Below are positions 31,301 through 44,926 of a stretch of DNA of 64,000 nt, one piece after another (within the stretch, counting starts at the first letter, position 1; each line of letters begins with the position of its first letter). A program made the position numbers and the translations under genes. Source of the DNA: Auanema rhodensis (taxonomy: Eukaryota; Nematoda; Chromadorea; Rhabditida; Rhabditidae); the NCBI GenBank assembly GCA_964057225.1, contig OZ059894.1, positions 6,479,131-6,543,130 of the forward strand, written 5' to 3'. A model generated the notes under the pieces. The model did not search any database. It was not told the origin of the DNA and was given only the letters and a program-made list of their open reading frames with translations.

Positions 31301-32867
31301 GAAACCCTATAGACTTTTTTGGGTTTGTCTCATACACGTACGTATGTATATCATATGTGTATATATGATTCATTGAAATCTTTATGAATTTATCAGTGTC
31401 ATGTAGGGTTAAACAACTGACTATTTCAAAGAAAATCATTAGAAAGAGCATATTAGTATAGCTTCATAAAGAAAACATCATAAAGCACTGAAGAGATGGA
31501 GAAAAAGGGGGGGGGGAAGAGAAGCAGTAGTACTACTAGTAAGAGATGGTGAAAGATCATTATGTACATTTTGGTCCCTGCTCCTCCTTCTTTTCATTTT
31601 CAAGCTTAAGAATTCCTCTTATGCCATTTACATGGTTAATTTTCAAAACGATGAATTGTGTCCCTAACTCTTTTGATTCTCTATCTTTTATTTGTCCGTC
31701 AAACTGTATGTTTGATCGATTTCAATATTCATTTTCTCGTTTTGCGTCTCGTCTGCCCTGTTTCCTCTCTCACGTTCACTCTGTCAATTTTATCTTTTTC
31801 CTCTCCATCTTCTCAATATCTTTCATATTTTCGTTTGTTCATTCTCTGTTATGCTCTATCATTTTCCCCGATTCCTCCAATGTCTATCATTTACTAACGA
31901 CGAAATTTTCTGCCCCCCCGACCGAAAATACAACAGCAAGGGATTACTGTAGTCGAGTCTGACTATCCCCCCCCCTCCCCATCAACCAACAATAATACGA
32001 AATTTCGTTGCAATAAAGTCTAGATGATGTATCAACAACTTGTTAACCAATCAATATTCTGAAATAAAAAATAGAAACTGAAGTTGATTGACTTGTTCAT
32101 AAAGTTTTTTTTTTGCTTTGCAACATAAAAACTTGACGCTTGTACTGTTGGAACATACAGTACTTCAACAACAAAACAACTTTTCGTTTTATAAACTATT
32201 TTCCTCAATAACTATGAATATAGGAATTGAAAAGGAAACTAAAAACTATTGAAGGTGAAAATATTACATATTTTCAGTCATAAGAAAAATTCTTATTTTC
32301 ATTTACCTCTTAACAATAATGTGAGAAACTATTCAAGGCCTTGGTTTTATTGCGCAATTTTGGATAGGCATAGTTAACATATAGTTTGATTGACATGAAA
32401 GATTAAGTGAGACCACAGATGGAACCGGAAAAAGCAACTAGTTGTCTCCGGATTTAGAATTTCCGGCTTTTAGTTGTCCTAATACACTAATCATACCATT
32501 CGGTTCTGAAACCATGAGATTCTACCCTTCCTTAGGTATCTCCTGTTAGATATCCATATGTATGAAATGGTAGAAAACTAGGTAGTGAATCATGAAATAG
32601 ATTTTAGATGACAACACAAAACCCTTTTCTGTCTCAATGATCATTGTTTTAGTATAGATAGTGAATTTTGGTTCTACACATACATGATAATGGAGAAAAT
32701 AATTATAATTACAGTAACCTGCCCCCCCCCCCCCCCCTACTCTATCAAGTGCATAACTGATCCGTCCAGTTGTGTAACGAATGCTTAGTTGAGCTGAAAA
32801 TAGGACTCGAACTGTAGTATCTATACGTATTTCTCTCTTTATTTTTCAACTTTCTCTCATCCTCTCT

Positions 32868-32926
<59 letters not shown>

Positions 32927-35900
32927 TTCATGTATGCCTTTGACCCTTTGTAAGATGAATACACCTGTTAAATTGAAAAATTCATAATTATTAACTGAAT
33001 GATTATAAGTAGATTGAGACAATTACTTAATTTCAGTTCTATTATATAATATAATAATCCAGATGATTACTGTCCTTATTCTCGTGCAAGATGAACTTTC
33101 ACGGATACAGGAGACGAGAGTAAAGATGAGACTTTCAGCTGTATTTGCTATGTTGAGAAGATATTAATGTATCTACCAAACTGACATTTAACCTTCTAAA
33201 TCTCAGCATCATATAGCTATTTCTGTCTTACAGAAACATATGAGTTGATGAATACATTGTTCAACTATATTATTAGCTATTAGTATCTTTTCCAAATGAA
33301 TTTGATTATATGAAGAATAGATACAAAAGTGAGAGATAGATTGGATGAGTTAAAGAAAGAAACAGAGAAAAGCTAAAGAAGCTCAATAGGAAATAGGGGA
33401 GGAGAAATAGGAAGAGAGATGAACGAAAACATATTTGGTATAAAGTAACTAGCAAAAGCCAAATGTGTCTGTTGAGAATCTTTTGTTGACTTTAGAAAAA
33501 CAGCGTATCCGTGCTGAATGATTCGCACCATTGAAGAGGGTCATTAAACTAATTGAATAGATAAATAACTGCTGCTCACTATTTCTATGAATTAAGACAT
33601 CAATTGACTATTGTATATTATGAGAATTCATATGAGAATAGTAAGCTATAGTGCCAGCTGATTCATCATGTAACTGAGAAACTGATTGAACAGACTCTTG
33701 TATAATGAACACATGCTGTATGAGAAGATGATCCATATGTGTATGTACGTAAGAAATCTGACATGAAAACATAATCAAAAATAAAAATACGAATAAGTAA
33801 AAGGTAACTTTATATAAATTTTTTGAATATTTGGAAAATATGAAATATATGAAATAAACGTTTTTCCAAGTTTATTGGAAGATCAATAGTATTGAGCAAT
33901 TGTTTGGTACGAATGAAACCAATGTAGGCAAGTATGGATGAAGAATAGGAGTGAAATAAGTAGTAGTGTACACATAAAGCTAGTCAGAAAAGCTAACCTA
34001 GTTGGAGAATTTGTGTTCAACTAGAAAAATATAACTAAGCGACATAGCTTGATTCATTTCATAGTAATGATGATGAAGAAAATAGAGGAAGATGGAAGTG
34101 ATAAACAGATGGAGAAGAGAAGAAGTACTATCCTGTTAAGAAAATTAACATTTAATGTGATTAAATAATCATTGGTTGTTGGATGGTTGTATCAAATACC
34201 ATCCTCAGCTCGTTTTTTGGAAAATTTTCGAATTTGTTGAAACGTGAATTTGGTTCAAACTCAGCTATTTTTTATTGGATTGAGTTGATGTTTCGCCTTC
34301 AGTGGTTAGTGCAGAACAAGTGTCCGTTCGTTATCAGAGGTAGGTGTTGTAGACCGACGCTAAGATGATACGACTGAATACCAACAAGAAATGTATGTAG
34401 CTAGAAGTTGTGATGTAGAAGCGTTTCTAGACGAATATAGCTGATATCCGGAGTGCTACTTCTACTTTAGCTGATGCAACTGAGTCCGTCTGGACTGAAG
34501 ATAGGATGAGATGTACGAGGATCAGCCGGGTTTAGCCTCTCAAAAAGCTTTCTGCAATGTCTGAAAGCCGCAAGAAGGATAATGATGAAGTTCTTGAAAA
34601 ACGTTAGATCAGATTCTTACCTATTCCAAGGTTTTCATGCTTCCTTGTGTACGCAACGATAATTTTGCAGTCAACACAAATATATAACAAAGTAGCTCCA
34701 TTCGTATTTCGTTGTAAGTTTAGATTAGTTCAGAAGAGCTTGAAAAACCAATGAATTGTTTGTATTTACATGTTTAAGAATTGTTCTGAAACAAGCTTGA
34801 AACATAGTTTTTGATCTCTGAAGCCTGAACCCCCTAAGCTTTGCGGTATCTATTAATATATTAACTGCATAGATATATCTTACCTTCTTCAGAATGGTGT
34901 CATCATACCATGTTAGATCTACAGACTGATAGAAAGACTCTATTGAGCATAGAACGAGAGTGTTTCAAAGATACAGAGAATAAAGAAGAGAAAACATAAA
35001 AGAAGAGAAGACGACAGAGAGAAAAGCGCGAAAGCCAAAGAGCAAGCCGCTAATCTGGTCCGATGTCGAAGCTATTGTCTTTTCTGTCCACTTCGCTCCT
35101 CTTCTTTGAGTTGACCCGAGAATGATAGACTGTCCTATCACTATTTATTTGAATGAAATTTTGTGTTTATTGGCCCAACATACCGTCCCAAAAAGGAAAT
35201 TCCCGCATATTAAACATGTTAATACCTATACACACAAAGCGTTTAATCGGTCGGATTCTTTCGCACCAGCCGTTCTAGAACTCAAGATACTTTTTTTAAT
35301 AATTGGTGTTTATTATTTAAATATAATAATTTTGAACAGATCTTTGAAAAAAGTTGATTTATTATCAATTAATATCTGTTTGTATCAACTGAAACACTAG
35401 CTGTGAAATATCATGTGATAATAGTTGAGGGTTTCCTAATAACTTTAGTAATCATTATAAACCTTTGAATCTTTCCAGCCTCAAGCGTGAAAAGTTTTTT
35501 GAACTTCAGTAAGATTTTCCAATGCCTAATAACCACTCTCGTTGTTTTTAATCGTCTGCGCGAACGAATACCTTTAGAATTGGAGGACTTATTTCGTATC
35601 TTGTCCTTTAGAATCCGCAAAAACCAGCGCCGTCCCAACGACAACTATCGACCACATTGATGATGATGATGATGATGATGATGATGACGATGATTTGGAA
35701 ATATGGGTTGGGATTAGCATACTGTATCAGAATGATGATGGTAGAACACAACCCACGAACCTTGTTCATCGTCGAAACTTCAACCAGCTAGGCCATTCAA
35801 CAATCCAACAACCAGAGCAGGCACAACTATCTCATGTATAGTTTAAGCGCTTAACGAATAGAAACTAGTTTTGATTTCTATATAGTCACTCGTGGTTCAT

Positions 35901-38900
35901 ATCTACGTAGAAAAAACACAATTCTTAGTTTTACGACTCCAAAGGTGAATGTAATTGAAAACTTATAAACAGTTTTATTCAAAATTTTATTCTGCAATAA
36001 CAAGCTTGTCTCGTCATTTCCTTTTTCATTTCACTAATACAAAAATATGCATCTTGTATATGCTCTATAACATAGATACGTAAACAAAATGTTTAAGCTG
36101 AATCGGAACTGAAACTGAAATCACTAACTACTATCTCTATGAATATCGGAAGAAGATGAAGAAGTGAATGAGAGACATAGCAAAAACCCTTCGAAGTGTT
36201 ATACATAGTTCTTCCTGTTTGGATATGATGAACCAGAAATCGACCTCCAGGTTGACCCCTAACGAAAAGGATTATGAGCTGTAGGTCCGTGTGCCTAATC
36301 GGCCGCAGCTGTCTGTTGGACCAGCACAGTCTCGTCCGAAAAGGTTACCTTTTGGAGAACAAACTGAAGAATCATCCCTAGATCTTTATCCAAGATATAC
36401 ACAGGAGCTCAAGTTGAGAAAGAATTCAAACCACCTGGTTACTCATCTAATAATAATTGCAAACGTATTTTCCTAACTATGTATATACTCGGAGCAGTTC
36501 AGAATATCTTCAAACTTAGGAAATACCGCTGGCCCTCTCAAGTTTATGAGTTTAATTGCAAAAACAGCTACCCTGGCATGAAAATTCAGCAAAATGTGAG
36601 ATACATCATCACAGATGGCAGAAATATATACGCCTATATGGTACTGATGTTCCGTTCTACACACCCGTACCTCTTGTGTCCATTCAATCCCCTCTCATCC
36701 ACTCGGCGCTTTCTTCTCCATTAACAACATCCCCATGAACTCTCTGAACATGATGATGATTATTGTAGAGAACATTTATGAAGTTAGCCTTATCAGAGAC
36801 TCTCAGCTAAAACTTGGAGACAAAACTTGATTAGGTTTTGGTCACATTAACTGTTTACATTCCGCCTACACATGTACATACACATATACACGCTATACAA
36901 CACAGTACGTTCTCAGACCAAGCATTTTTGAATTTTCCCTTTCTCTGTTTCTTTCTCTCTCTCTAATTTTTCACAATCTTTGCATTTTCTCTTCTTTCTA
37001 TACTCTCATGATCGTCTTTTCTATCTTTTCATTTCACTCTTTCTATGCCTCTATCTCTTCATTCACTGCCTCTTACCATCCTCTCTGTCTATTTTCACAT
37101 ATGCTTACCTTATCAGCAGCAAAAGAAATGAAGGATTATTGTCACTTAGGGAGGGGCAAATTGTCTTTTCACTCTCAATAAATCATCACATCCTATTACT
37201 ATTGATTTAATAGTTTACTTTTTCAACATTATACAAACTTTTTTACGACTTTTTTAAATAACCGTCTTTGTTTCGGAAATTGTGATGATAATTTATTACA
37301 AATTTTTATTGAACTGATTAACAATATCAGTAATAAGCTCACATGCTTCTTATCTATCTTATCTGAAGCTCAAAAACATTCTAAGCTGGCAAAAGTCTTT
37401 TGTCATTCTAGGAGGTGCTACTAGTCTATTATAATATTTTTTCTCAAAATAAACATTATTTATACAAAACAAAAACAATAAAAAAACAAATTGTTTTTAT
37501 GTGATTCCAGGATTCAACGCAGAGAATTTACTAACACAGATTCATAGTTTCTTGTGCTCCTTCTAAGTACGCTGTAGAATTGAAGCTTTTGTCATTTCTC
37601 GTAAAAGCTTGCGTTAGCATTACTCACTTTCGTCAAAGATACGAGTGATTGAAGCAATTATTCTCTCTAGCTTCATCATTTCATAATTTGTTTTTTCGAG
37701 CTCCATATCATGTTTTCAGAATAATCAATTATATTCATGAAATATTGTACTTAATTTTCTTGATTGTTCTCCAGTATATTATAAATTAGTAATTGAAAAT
37801 GATCTGTACGGATTATTTGTAAGTATAGCCCCTGGGAACTTAGTTTCCTTCCTTTTCGAAACATCAGATCAAATGAAACTATTATTCTCGTTTTTCTCTC
37901 AATGTCATCTGATTCTTATTTTAAATATATATTGCAGTTATCGATACTTTTTAAACTTATGTTTTCATGAATCGCAATCTACTATGCATTCAGACAAACG
38001 TGAGGTTCCAAAACATCATATCAGACAAGTATATGAAATGATAACTACATTAGTGAAGAAAGAAAATAAGAATGTGATAGATAGCATGACAACGAAAGAT
38101 AGGTATAGAAAGTTGATAGAGAAGCAACCGATCATCACATCAGCAATCCGAAAAATGTACAACCTACCGGAGTTTGAATATTATAAGATGTTAATTGACT
38201 AACATATGCGTAACAAAGAAGGAACGGCAAACAAATTAGAAAATGGTTCCGATTTTGAAAGATTGATCAGACTGATATGTCTATTGAGGATATATTTTCC
38301 ATTAGACAAATTATCTTTTTTTGTCCACAACATTGATTTATTGCAGATGTACATATGCTTACCTTGAGCTTCATCGTTTATATTCACACTGATTTGCCTA
38401 TTTCATTTTAATTTCATTTTTTGTTGTATACTCTCTCATCGTCTTCCTCTCCTATACCTCCTCATTCATTTTTCTTTTATCATTAATGATATATTTCAAT
38501 CTTTTTAATGAATTTAAATGAAACTATTTTTCTTTTTTTTAAATTCTCTTTATCTTTTATTATCGCAAAATGTTTTATTTGTACTATTTCTGGTAGATAT
38601 ATGGATATCTGTACGAAGACTTGTCTCTATTTCGCCATCAAACAATTTTTTTGTTCAAGTTTTTGTCTACTTTACTATATGCTTATCTTGAAAATACTCG
38701 ATTATCTCTTTAAGTATATCACTTTAAATTTATTTTCTTCTTTTTTTCATTCACAGATCAAACTATATTATTCAGGATACTTCAAGTTATGCTCATATTC
38801 AAGCTGTACTTGAAATAGCATATGGCGTCAATTACATAGTACTTTTTACTTTTGTCACTTCATAAATTCATAGAGAGCACACAAAAAAAGATTCTTCTTC

Positions 38901-39109
38901 CGTTTTCAATTCAGAGCTTCTCCTTCTTCGGTTAAAAGAGAAAATTTGTTTGTAAGCTATGTTTGACGTACTGACGACGTCAGTAGCTAGGTAAGGCTAT
39001 GCTTCACCAAGCGTAGCTGTTTTGTGGGCTCTACGTGCACATCTCTTCATTTGTGTCTTCTCTCTCAACCGTAGCTTTCATGTATATTAGTTTTTCCCAA
39101 GTCTCTCCC

Positions 39110-39157
<48 letters not shown>

Positions 39158-42100
39158 CATACCTATCTATCTATCTATCTATCTATCTATCATTCTCTCT
39201 CTCTAAAAAGCTCTTATATGCTTGTTCACTTTCCAATTTCTTAATCTACTATCTCCCAATACAGTTTTCCGTTCTCTTCTTTTCCACCACCCGATGATGA
39301 TGATCCGAAGCAATAGTCCCAGTACCCCCCGAATTTACCGTAATCGCCACGTCGTCCATTATAACCATCATCATCCTCATTTTCAACGAAGCAATTATGT
39401 CGTTGATGTTACATAAACACCAGACAGAGCAGATTTTAGCTGGTCCATCAATTTTAGGGTACATAGAACAACATTTTCATTTTTATCCTAAGCCACAAAC
39501 CTTTTTGTAAAACACATTTCGTCATTGTAATTCAAATTTGAATCAAAGTGTAGATGATAATGTGATAACCTGATATTTGATCTGAAAAATATATAGTTCT
39601 CATAAGAACATTCAAAAACTAATGACAAATTAAGTGCGTTGTTATTGTTTGGTCGTTGGTTTCCTGTTCTTCTCTTCTTTTCTTATTCTTCTCATTTCTT
39701 TTATTTCTCGGCTACCTAATCATGAACCAGCTCCAAATTTTTGGATGGCATTAACTTTTTAAACATATATATCCTTAATGCTTCCTGGCAACTTTAATAC
39801 TTAAAGAGGCTCTCCAAACGGTTAACAAGAGCAATGGGCGTGGCATAGGAGGCTGCCAGTCGCACTGCTATTGGCTGGCGCCTGTGGGCGGGGCCAACAA
39901 GCAAGATACTGTGCGCATCAATAGAGAATCTAGGCAACAGAATGAGATCAGAGAGTACTGTTCGCGAAGAGAGGAGGGTAAGAAAGTTGGGCGTGGTCCT
40001 GGATTGTTCAAAATCGCATTGAGGCAGCTGAGCCGAGGCTCGCGCACCGTAGCCGACCGTCTAATTCCAGTAGGGTTTATCGTAATCCTAAAGGATGATG
40101 TGATAGGCTTATCGCGTCGAGACCCAGCTCATCCTCGCTTGGCACCGGAAGAACCCTTTAAGAGGTTTTCTCCTCTCCACGGCGCAGTACAGCTAACCCA
40201 TCAGCACAATCGTCGCCGTTCAGAAGGTTATGAACTCACAGGAGACGCTTGAAAGTTTGGAAGCATTGCTGAACAATGCATCCAAACTGCCACTGTTTAA
40301 TAGCTGCTCTGTTGTGGAGGATCTGGTGCCAAGTTGAAGAATGAAATTCGGGTAGCGATGTGAGGTGAGCCTCTTTCGTTTATTTTTTTTGTTCTCCATC
40401 TCCTTATACATTTTGCTGTCGAACTTCTTTGTTATATTGTAAAACTTGGACTGTTTTCTTTTGAAACGTTATTCTCTGATTTGTTCCTTATTCTCTTATT
40501 CGTTTTCTCAATACCTATTGTATTCAGTTAGTGTGAGCAAACTAACGAAACATTTTGCGAATAGAGCACTGTTCCTTGTGTCACAAAATTTACAAAAAAA
40601 GTTCCTAATTAGTCTGAATACGCTAAATTCGATAATAAAGCAATATTCTCCCTATCTATTTAACACTAATATAAAACAATTCCTAGTTATTTTCAATATA
40701 GCTGACGATTATCAGAACAAGCCGGTTCTTCACAAGCAGTCGCAGCGCTTCATGAAAACTCATATGAGATACAAAGAATGAAGAACTGCTGACCCTCAGA
40801 AGAAGGATTGTCGTTCCTATTCTGATATCCTTCTCTCATCCCTTTTTCGTTTTGATTTGAAGAAACAATTTTGTTGAAACATTTGTGTTTTATCTTGTTA
40901 TTGTCATATGATAGTAAGCTATATTTATCTCGATTTCTCTGCAAATGTTGCATTATAAGAACCATTTTTGTTCTTTACAGTATAGTTAAAAATTCATTTT
41001 ATCTCAAATTTCTAATTTAATCACAGAGCTGATTACTGAAAAAGGTTGCTTTGGCTTGTAATTCAGTTTTTGTGAATACATCCATAAATAGTTTTTTCGC
41101 ATGAACTCCCAGGCACTTGTTCGCTTTTTCCACTGTTTTTCTGTTTTTCTAGCTCTGGAGTTTTTTCTTAAATTTCCACCTCAAATTTGCTTCCTCGGAT
41201 ACGCTCATCGCGTCTTCGTGTTGTTTTTCACTTTTGAACGTACTCACTGTTCTAAGCACAATATTTTGTTGTCCAAATGGTTTTATTTGCCATTCAAAGC
41301 TACAGTAGGATAGTTTTGTCTAATAACTATAGATATAGTACCGTAAATCGGAAGAAGAGAAAATGAGATAGAGAAATAGAGAGAAAAAGAGAAAGAGAAA
41401 GGAAACATGCCTAATTGGGTTCTTTCAAGTTTGAGTTTTCCTTCTATGAAAACTCGTACATTCCATTACTTCTCAGCTCGAATTGTTGGATTTCTATCAT
41501 TCTCGAAACTTCATCTTTTACTTCCAAAATATTATTTCTTAGATTTTATTCTAGAATCTCTTCTATATTTCTTGAAATATCAAAGAAATATTTCAATTAT
41601 TTATATGCTATTTCATTTTCCAAAAAAATGTTTAGTGAATCCTTAAAGAGAAAAAAATTCCTTGTAACCCTATTGATCGTTGACTGTAATCGAGGCCTGT
41701 GCTCTATCACCTTCAACACACATACAGATACACACGACGGACGAACGAAGGCTCATTCCTCGACTAAGAGCCAGTCAAGGCATGCTAGAGAGGGAAGAAA
41801 GAGAGAAAAATGATGAGAGAGTAAAGAAAGTAAAGAGAGAGAAAAACATAGTTGAGAGAAAAAAAGAAAGAGAAATATACACAGAACCGTCGGGTCTACC
41901 TCAATTTTCCTTTGTTAGTTCATCGCCACTTACAATTCTTTACTTCAATTTTCATGCTACTCCAGTTCCTCAATCTTGCAAAACTCTCTTCTGAAGTCAT
42001 CTGTGTATACTGCGATAAGATGTCAAAACCATTTTTGTATTAATAAAAAAAAATACAAAATCAATTCATCATATTACTAATCAGTCGGATCATTACTATT

Positions 42101-44926
42101 GGATATTTCTATTGAAAATATATATTTGGAAATAGTATGATAAAGTCCAATAATAGATGGAACAACAAACCATCGTTTCGATGGATTAGATATTACAGTG
42201 GGAGAGATCAGTTATCATTTTCAAAAGATATATATTTCCATTAGCTTATTAGAAAAATGTTTTTCCATATTTCAGCTTTAATTTCTCCGTTTCTTAATCC
42301 AACACCGTTTCTATTATACTGAGAGGTAGCACAAGGCATGATAGATAGAACGATTTTTAGAGAATATAGAGATAAAGAGAAAAATATATTTAAGAAAATG
42401 AAATAATGTAAAAGTAGAACAAAAATCTAATAAGTGAGAGCGATATAGAGTTAGAAAGCTTGAGAGATAGAAGAGATAAATGAAAAAAACTGAGAGACTT
42501 GAGATAAATTTTGCAAAAGATGGAAAGAGGAAATAGAATGTAATTGAAAAAACTCTTCGTGATTGTCTACATTGAATCCATAATCCATTTCATTTAATAT
42601 AATATTTTCCAATTGTTTTAATATAGATATTTTCTGAATTAATTTGATATTATATAATGCTTTCGTCGACTCCTCCCATCATTCTTCGAGCTTTGTCATT
42701 TGACTACAGTTCCAACGAGAATACTCTGCAAAAAAACTTTTTACTCTTCCTACTAATATCTTTTGATCATACTTCTCACTTCCATAACTTCTTTCTCAGT
42801 TACTCTTTCTATTTTATATTATTTCAGCCAATGAACTATATACCTTCTGTCTCAACTGCAGCTGCTGCTAATATGTCTTCAATGGCCAATATGACTGCCG
42901 CTTATTTTGGAAAAGGAGCCTATGCTACTCCTCATCTTGGATTTTCTGCTCCACCATCTCACAACATTTTACCAGCTGGAATGGGATATTTCGGTGGTAG
43001 CTTAACCGACTGTCAGCCAGGACTCGGATGGAATGCTTCAACTCAACCAAAGTTCGTTGTTTTCCATGTCTTTTTCTTTGAAAAGAAAAACAATCATTTG
43101 AAAAAATAGAAAGATTTATAAACTTAAAAACAAAAAGTAAATGATGTATGTGGGTAAGGTTCTTAATATACCATACATACTTCGCATGCTTGTATATGAC
43201 GACTTACTACAAGTATATTTTAAAATATATATAGGAAATTGTTAATTTATCTGAAATAGTTTCACTTTCATTTACAGACACGAAACTGCTAATATTATTA
43301 ATAATATTTAAATTTATATAAGTTATTATAAAGCTGACTAGTTCTATAGTTGTTAAAAAGTTAATATTCTTTGATGGAGATTAAAGGTCTTATCACAGCT
43401 TTTTGAATAGTAGATGAGAGAATGATAAGAATTGCTGTTAAGAATATTAGAAGCAGGTACAAGCTCTTCTAATAATCTTAATGCAATTTCTTGTTGCATA
43501 TAGTTAGTTTAGATAGCACATATATAGATTGATTAGGTCATTTCAAACCGAGATAGTATACTATACTACATACAAACATAGTATTTTCCTTACGGGAGTA
43601 CATTCTTCTTATTACAGCTTCAGGAAGCAACGCCGTGAACGAACCACATTTACAAGATCTCAATTAGAAATTTTGGAAGGATTCTTTGCTAAAACACGTT
43701 ACCCAGACATTTTCATGCGAGAAGAAATGGCAAATAAAATTCAGCTTCCGGAAAGTCGGGTTCAGGTAAATTCTACATCTTTATTTCAATTATCAGAAGA
43801 AAAATGTGATCTTTGGCATAGATTTTCGCTCTAAGACCAAAATTCTTTTGTTCTCGAGGTCTCTCGTTTTCTTTTTTTTTCACCAGTTCGTACGAAAACT
43901 TGGCTTTCTTTCCGTACTACAGCCGCGCGAGGACGACCCTTCTTCGCTCACCCGTTGCGGCCACATACCGTAATCCTGAAAGCAAATAGACTTGAATTGA
44001 TCGACTTTGCCTTCCTCCCCGAAGGCCCATTACGTACAAAAGATGGCTAGGGACCGAATAAATAGCCAGCAGTTTTATTTTTTTTTGATGGCATCCCTGA
44101 TTTTGAAGTTATAACGGAGTTTTTAATATAATATAAATAGTGATACGTATATTATTCTTTAAACATAATATGAACTTATTTTTACTTCAGTATAAAATGT
44201 TTTTAATTAAGGTTTGGTTCAAAAACCGTCGTGCTAAAGCTCGTCAGCAGAAAAAGGCTCAAAACAATGGCGGTTCATCTAGCGGCTCATCATCCACAGA
44301 AGGAAACACAAGCACAACTGAATCAGAGCAAGTTGTGGTAAGCATTCTTATTTAATCATATAATCAAAATTATGTTTAATACAAACTGATAATTTAGGTA
44401 AAATCAGAAGAGCCCAGTGAAAGTAATATGTCTGATAACACACAGTCTCCAGCTACAATGACAAATGTAGAGAGTATTGACACGAAGCCAGTTGTTCCCC
44501 CATATCTGCCTACTGTATCACCGTCAGTATATGGCCGGCCTCAAGCACAATATACAACATACGGTTAGTATAGATCACAATTTCACTTTTTTTTCTGAAG
44601 AGAAAAAACTTTTTATTTGGAATGAAAAATTGAAAAGATGATCACTCATAATATACCAATAGTTTGCTTAACCACTCCTCTCATGACTCAGTGACTTCTC
44701 ACTAGTTCTATCCTGTTTAGCTTCTCTCATTTCTATTTTTTAACAAAACATGAATGCAAATATCTTTTTTCTGACACATTATTAGCAGAAATATCTCAAA
44801 ATATTATCCATTTCAGGAGGTTATCCATCTATGGAAGCATACTTCCCGTACACGCAGCCCATGTCAACTGCCACAAGCCAGTACTCAATGGATCAGTACA
44901 ATAATAAATTTCAAACCATTCCATAG
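25327..44926 (+). CDS. OTX: OTX/orthodenticle-class K50 homeodomain transcription factor
   Basis: Nuclear transcription factor for anterior/sensory neuron fate, related to the nematode ttx-1/ceh-36/ceh-37 group. Secure exons: 42828-43051, 43618-43765, 44212-44337, 44398-44563 and 44817-44926 (TAG). A probable first exon at 25327-25425 ([13 protein letters not shown]...) ends in a GTAAGT donor in phase 0, matching the phase-0 acceptor at 42828; together they give 290 residues. The homeodomain spans about residues 112-171: [53 protein letters not shown]. Lys50 sits in WFKN, giving bicoid-type TAATCC specificity. An intron splits it between positions 46 and 47, as in many paired-like genes. A Ser/Gly/Glu-rich linker and a Tyr/Pro/Gln-rich tail follow, ending NNKFQTIP, which resembles the OTX tail (WKFQVL). 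If the distal exon is wrong, translation probably starts at MNYIPSVS (42831), perhaps after trans-splicing. Homeodomain certain; first exon inferred. Confidence 0.85.
27589..27705. promoter_or_regulatory. Paired CRE/ATF palindromes, candidate enhancer
   Basis: Exact TGACGTCA at 27589-27596 and 27698-27705, with a third at 29034-29041. Such sites bind CREB/ATF bZIP dimers. The pair lies about 2 kb downstream of the putative first OTX exon. Confidence 0.35.
31507..31516. repeat. Poly-G tract (G10)
   Basis: Ten consecutive G on the plus strand, conspicuous in AT-rich DNA. Confidence 0.9.
31967..31980. repeat. Poly-C tract (C9-T-C4)
   Basis: Near-uninterrupted C run on the plus strand, about 450 bp from the G10 tract. 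Confidence 0.9.
32722..32737. repeat. Poly-C tract (C16)
   Basis: Sixteen consecutive C, prone to length error in sequencing. Confidence 0.9.
32873..32923. repeat. (CT)25 microsatellite
   Basis: Perfect CT dinucleotide run on the plus strand. Confidence 0.95.
35657..35693. repeat. (GAT)n microsatellite
   Basis: About eleven GAT trinucleotides followed by one interrupted unit. Confidence 0.9.
39101..39204. repeat. Compound (CT)n / (CTAT)n microsatellite
   Basis: CT dinucleotides grade into CTAT tetranucleotides with one interruption, then back to CT. Confidence 0.9.
39790..40360. promoter_or_regulatory. GC-rich island with CCAAT and GC boxes, candidate internal promoter or enhancer
   Basis: This is the most GC/CpG-rich stretch of the region, abruptly bounded by AT-rich DNA. 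It carries GGGCGTGG near 39836, an inverted CCAAT (ATTGGCT) at about 39870, a GC box (GGGCGGGGCC) about 15 bp on, and a TAATCC K50-homeodomain site at 40083. It lies 2.5-3 kb upstream of OTX exon 2. An open plus frame at 39884-40252 is explained by composition; no domain is recognisable in it. Confidence 0.4.

Larger units (their letters stand above)
25426..42827. other. 17.4-kb putative first OTX intron / gene-poor region
   Basis: No protein gene with domain support on either strand. It holds simple repeats, homopolymer C and G tracts, clustered CRE palindromes at 27.6-27.7 and 29.0 kb, and several stretches of more balanced composition: about 28770-28930, 29250-29460, 34290-34640, 35030-35280 and the GC-rich island at 39790-40360. 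An unassigned lysine-rich frame at 37873-38202 is the longest in its area, but nothing supports it as a gene. Confidence 0.45.

Noticed and set aside
31546-31962. 138-residue Phe/Ser-rich plus frame
   Set aside because: Composition follows a CT-rich tract with flanking C and G runs; no transmembrane or domain pattern convincing enough.
37873-38202. 109-residue lysine-rich plus frame
   Set aside because: No family recognised, no splice or promoter evidence, surrounded by AT-rich non-coding DNA.
39884-40252. 122-residue Arg-rich plus frame in the GC island
   Set aside because: An open frame is expected in GC-rich DNA; residues show no domain, and the island reads better as a promoter or enhancer.
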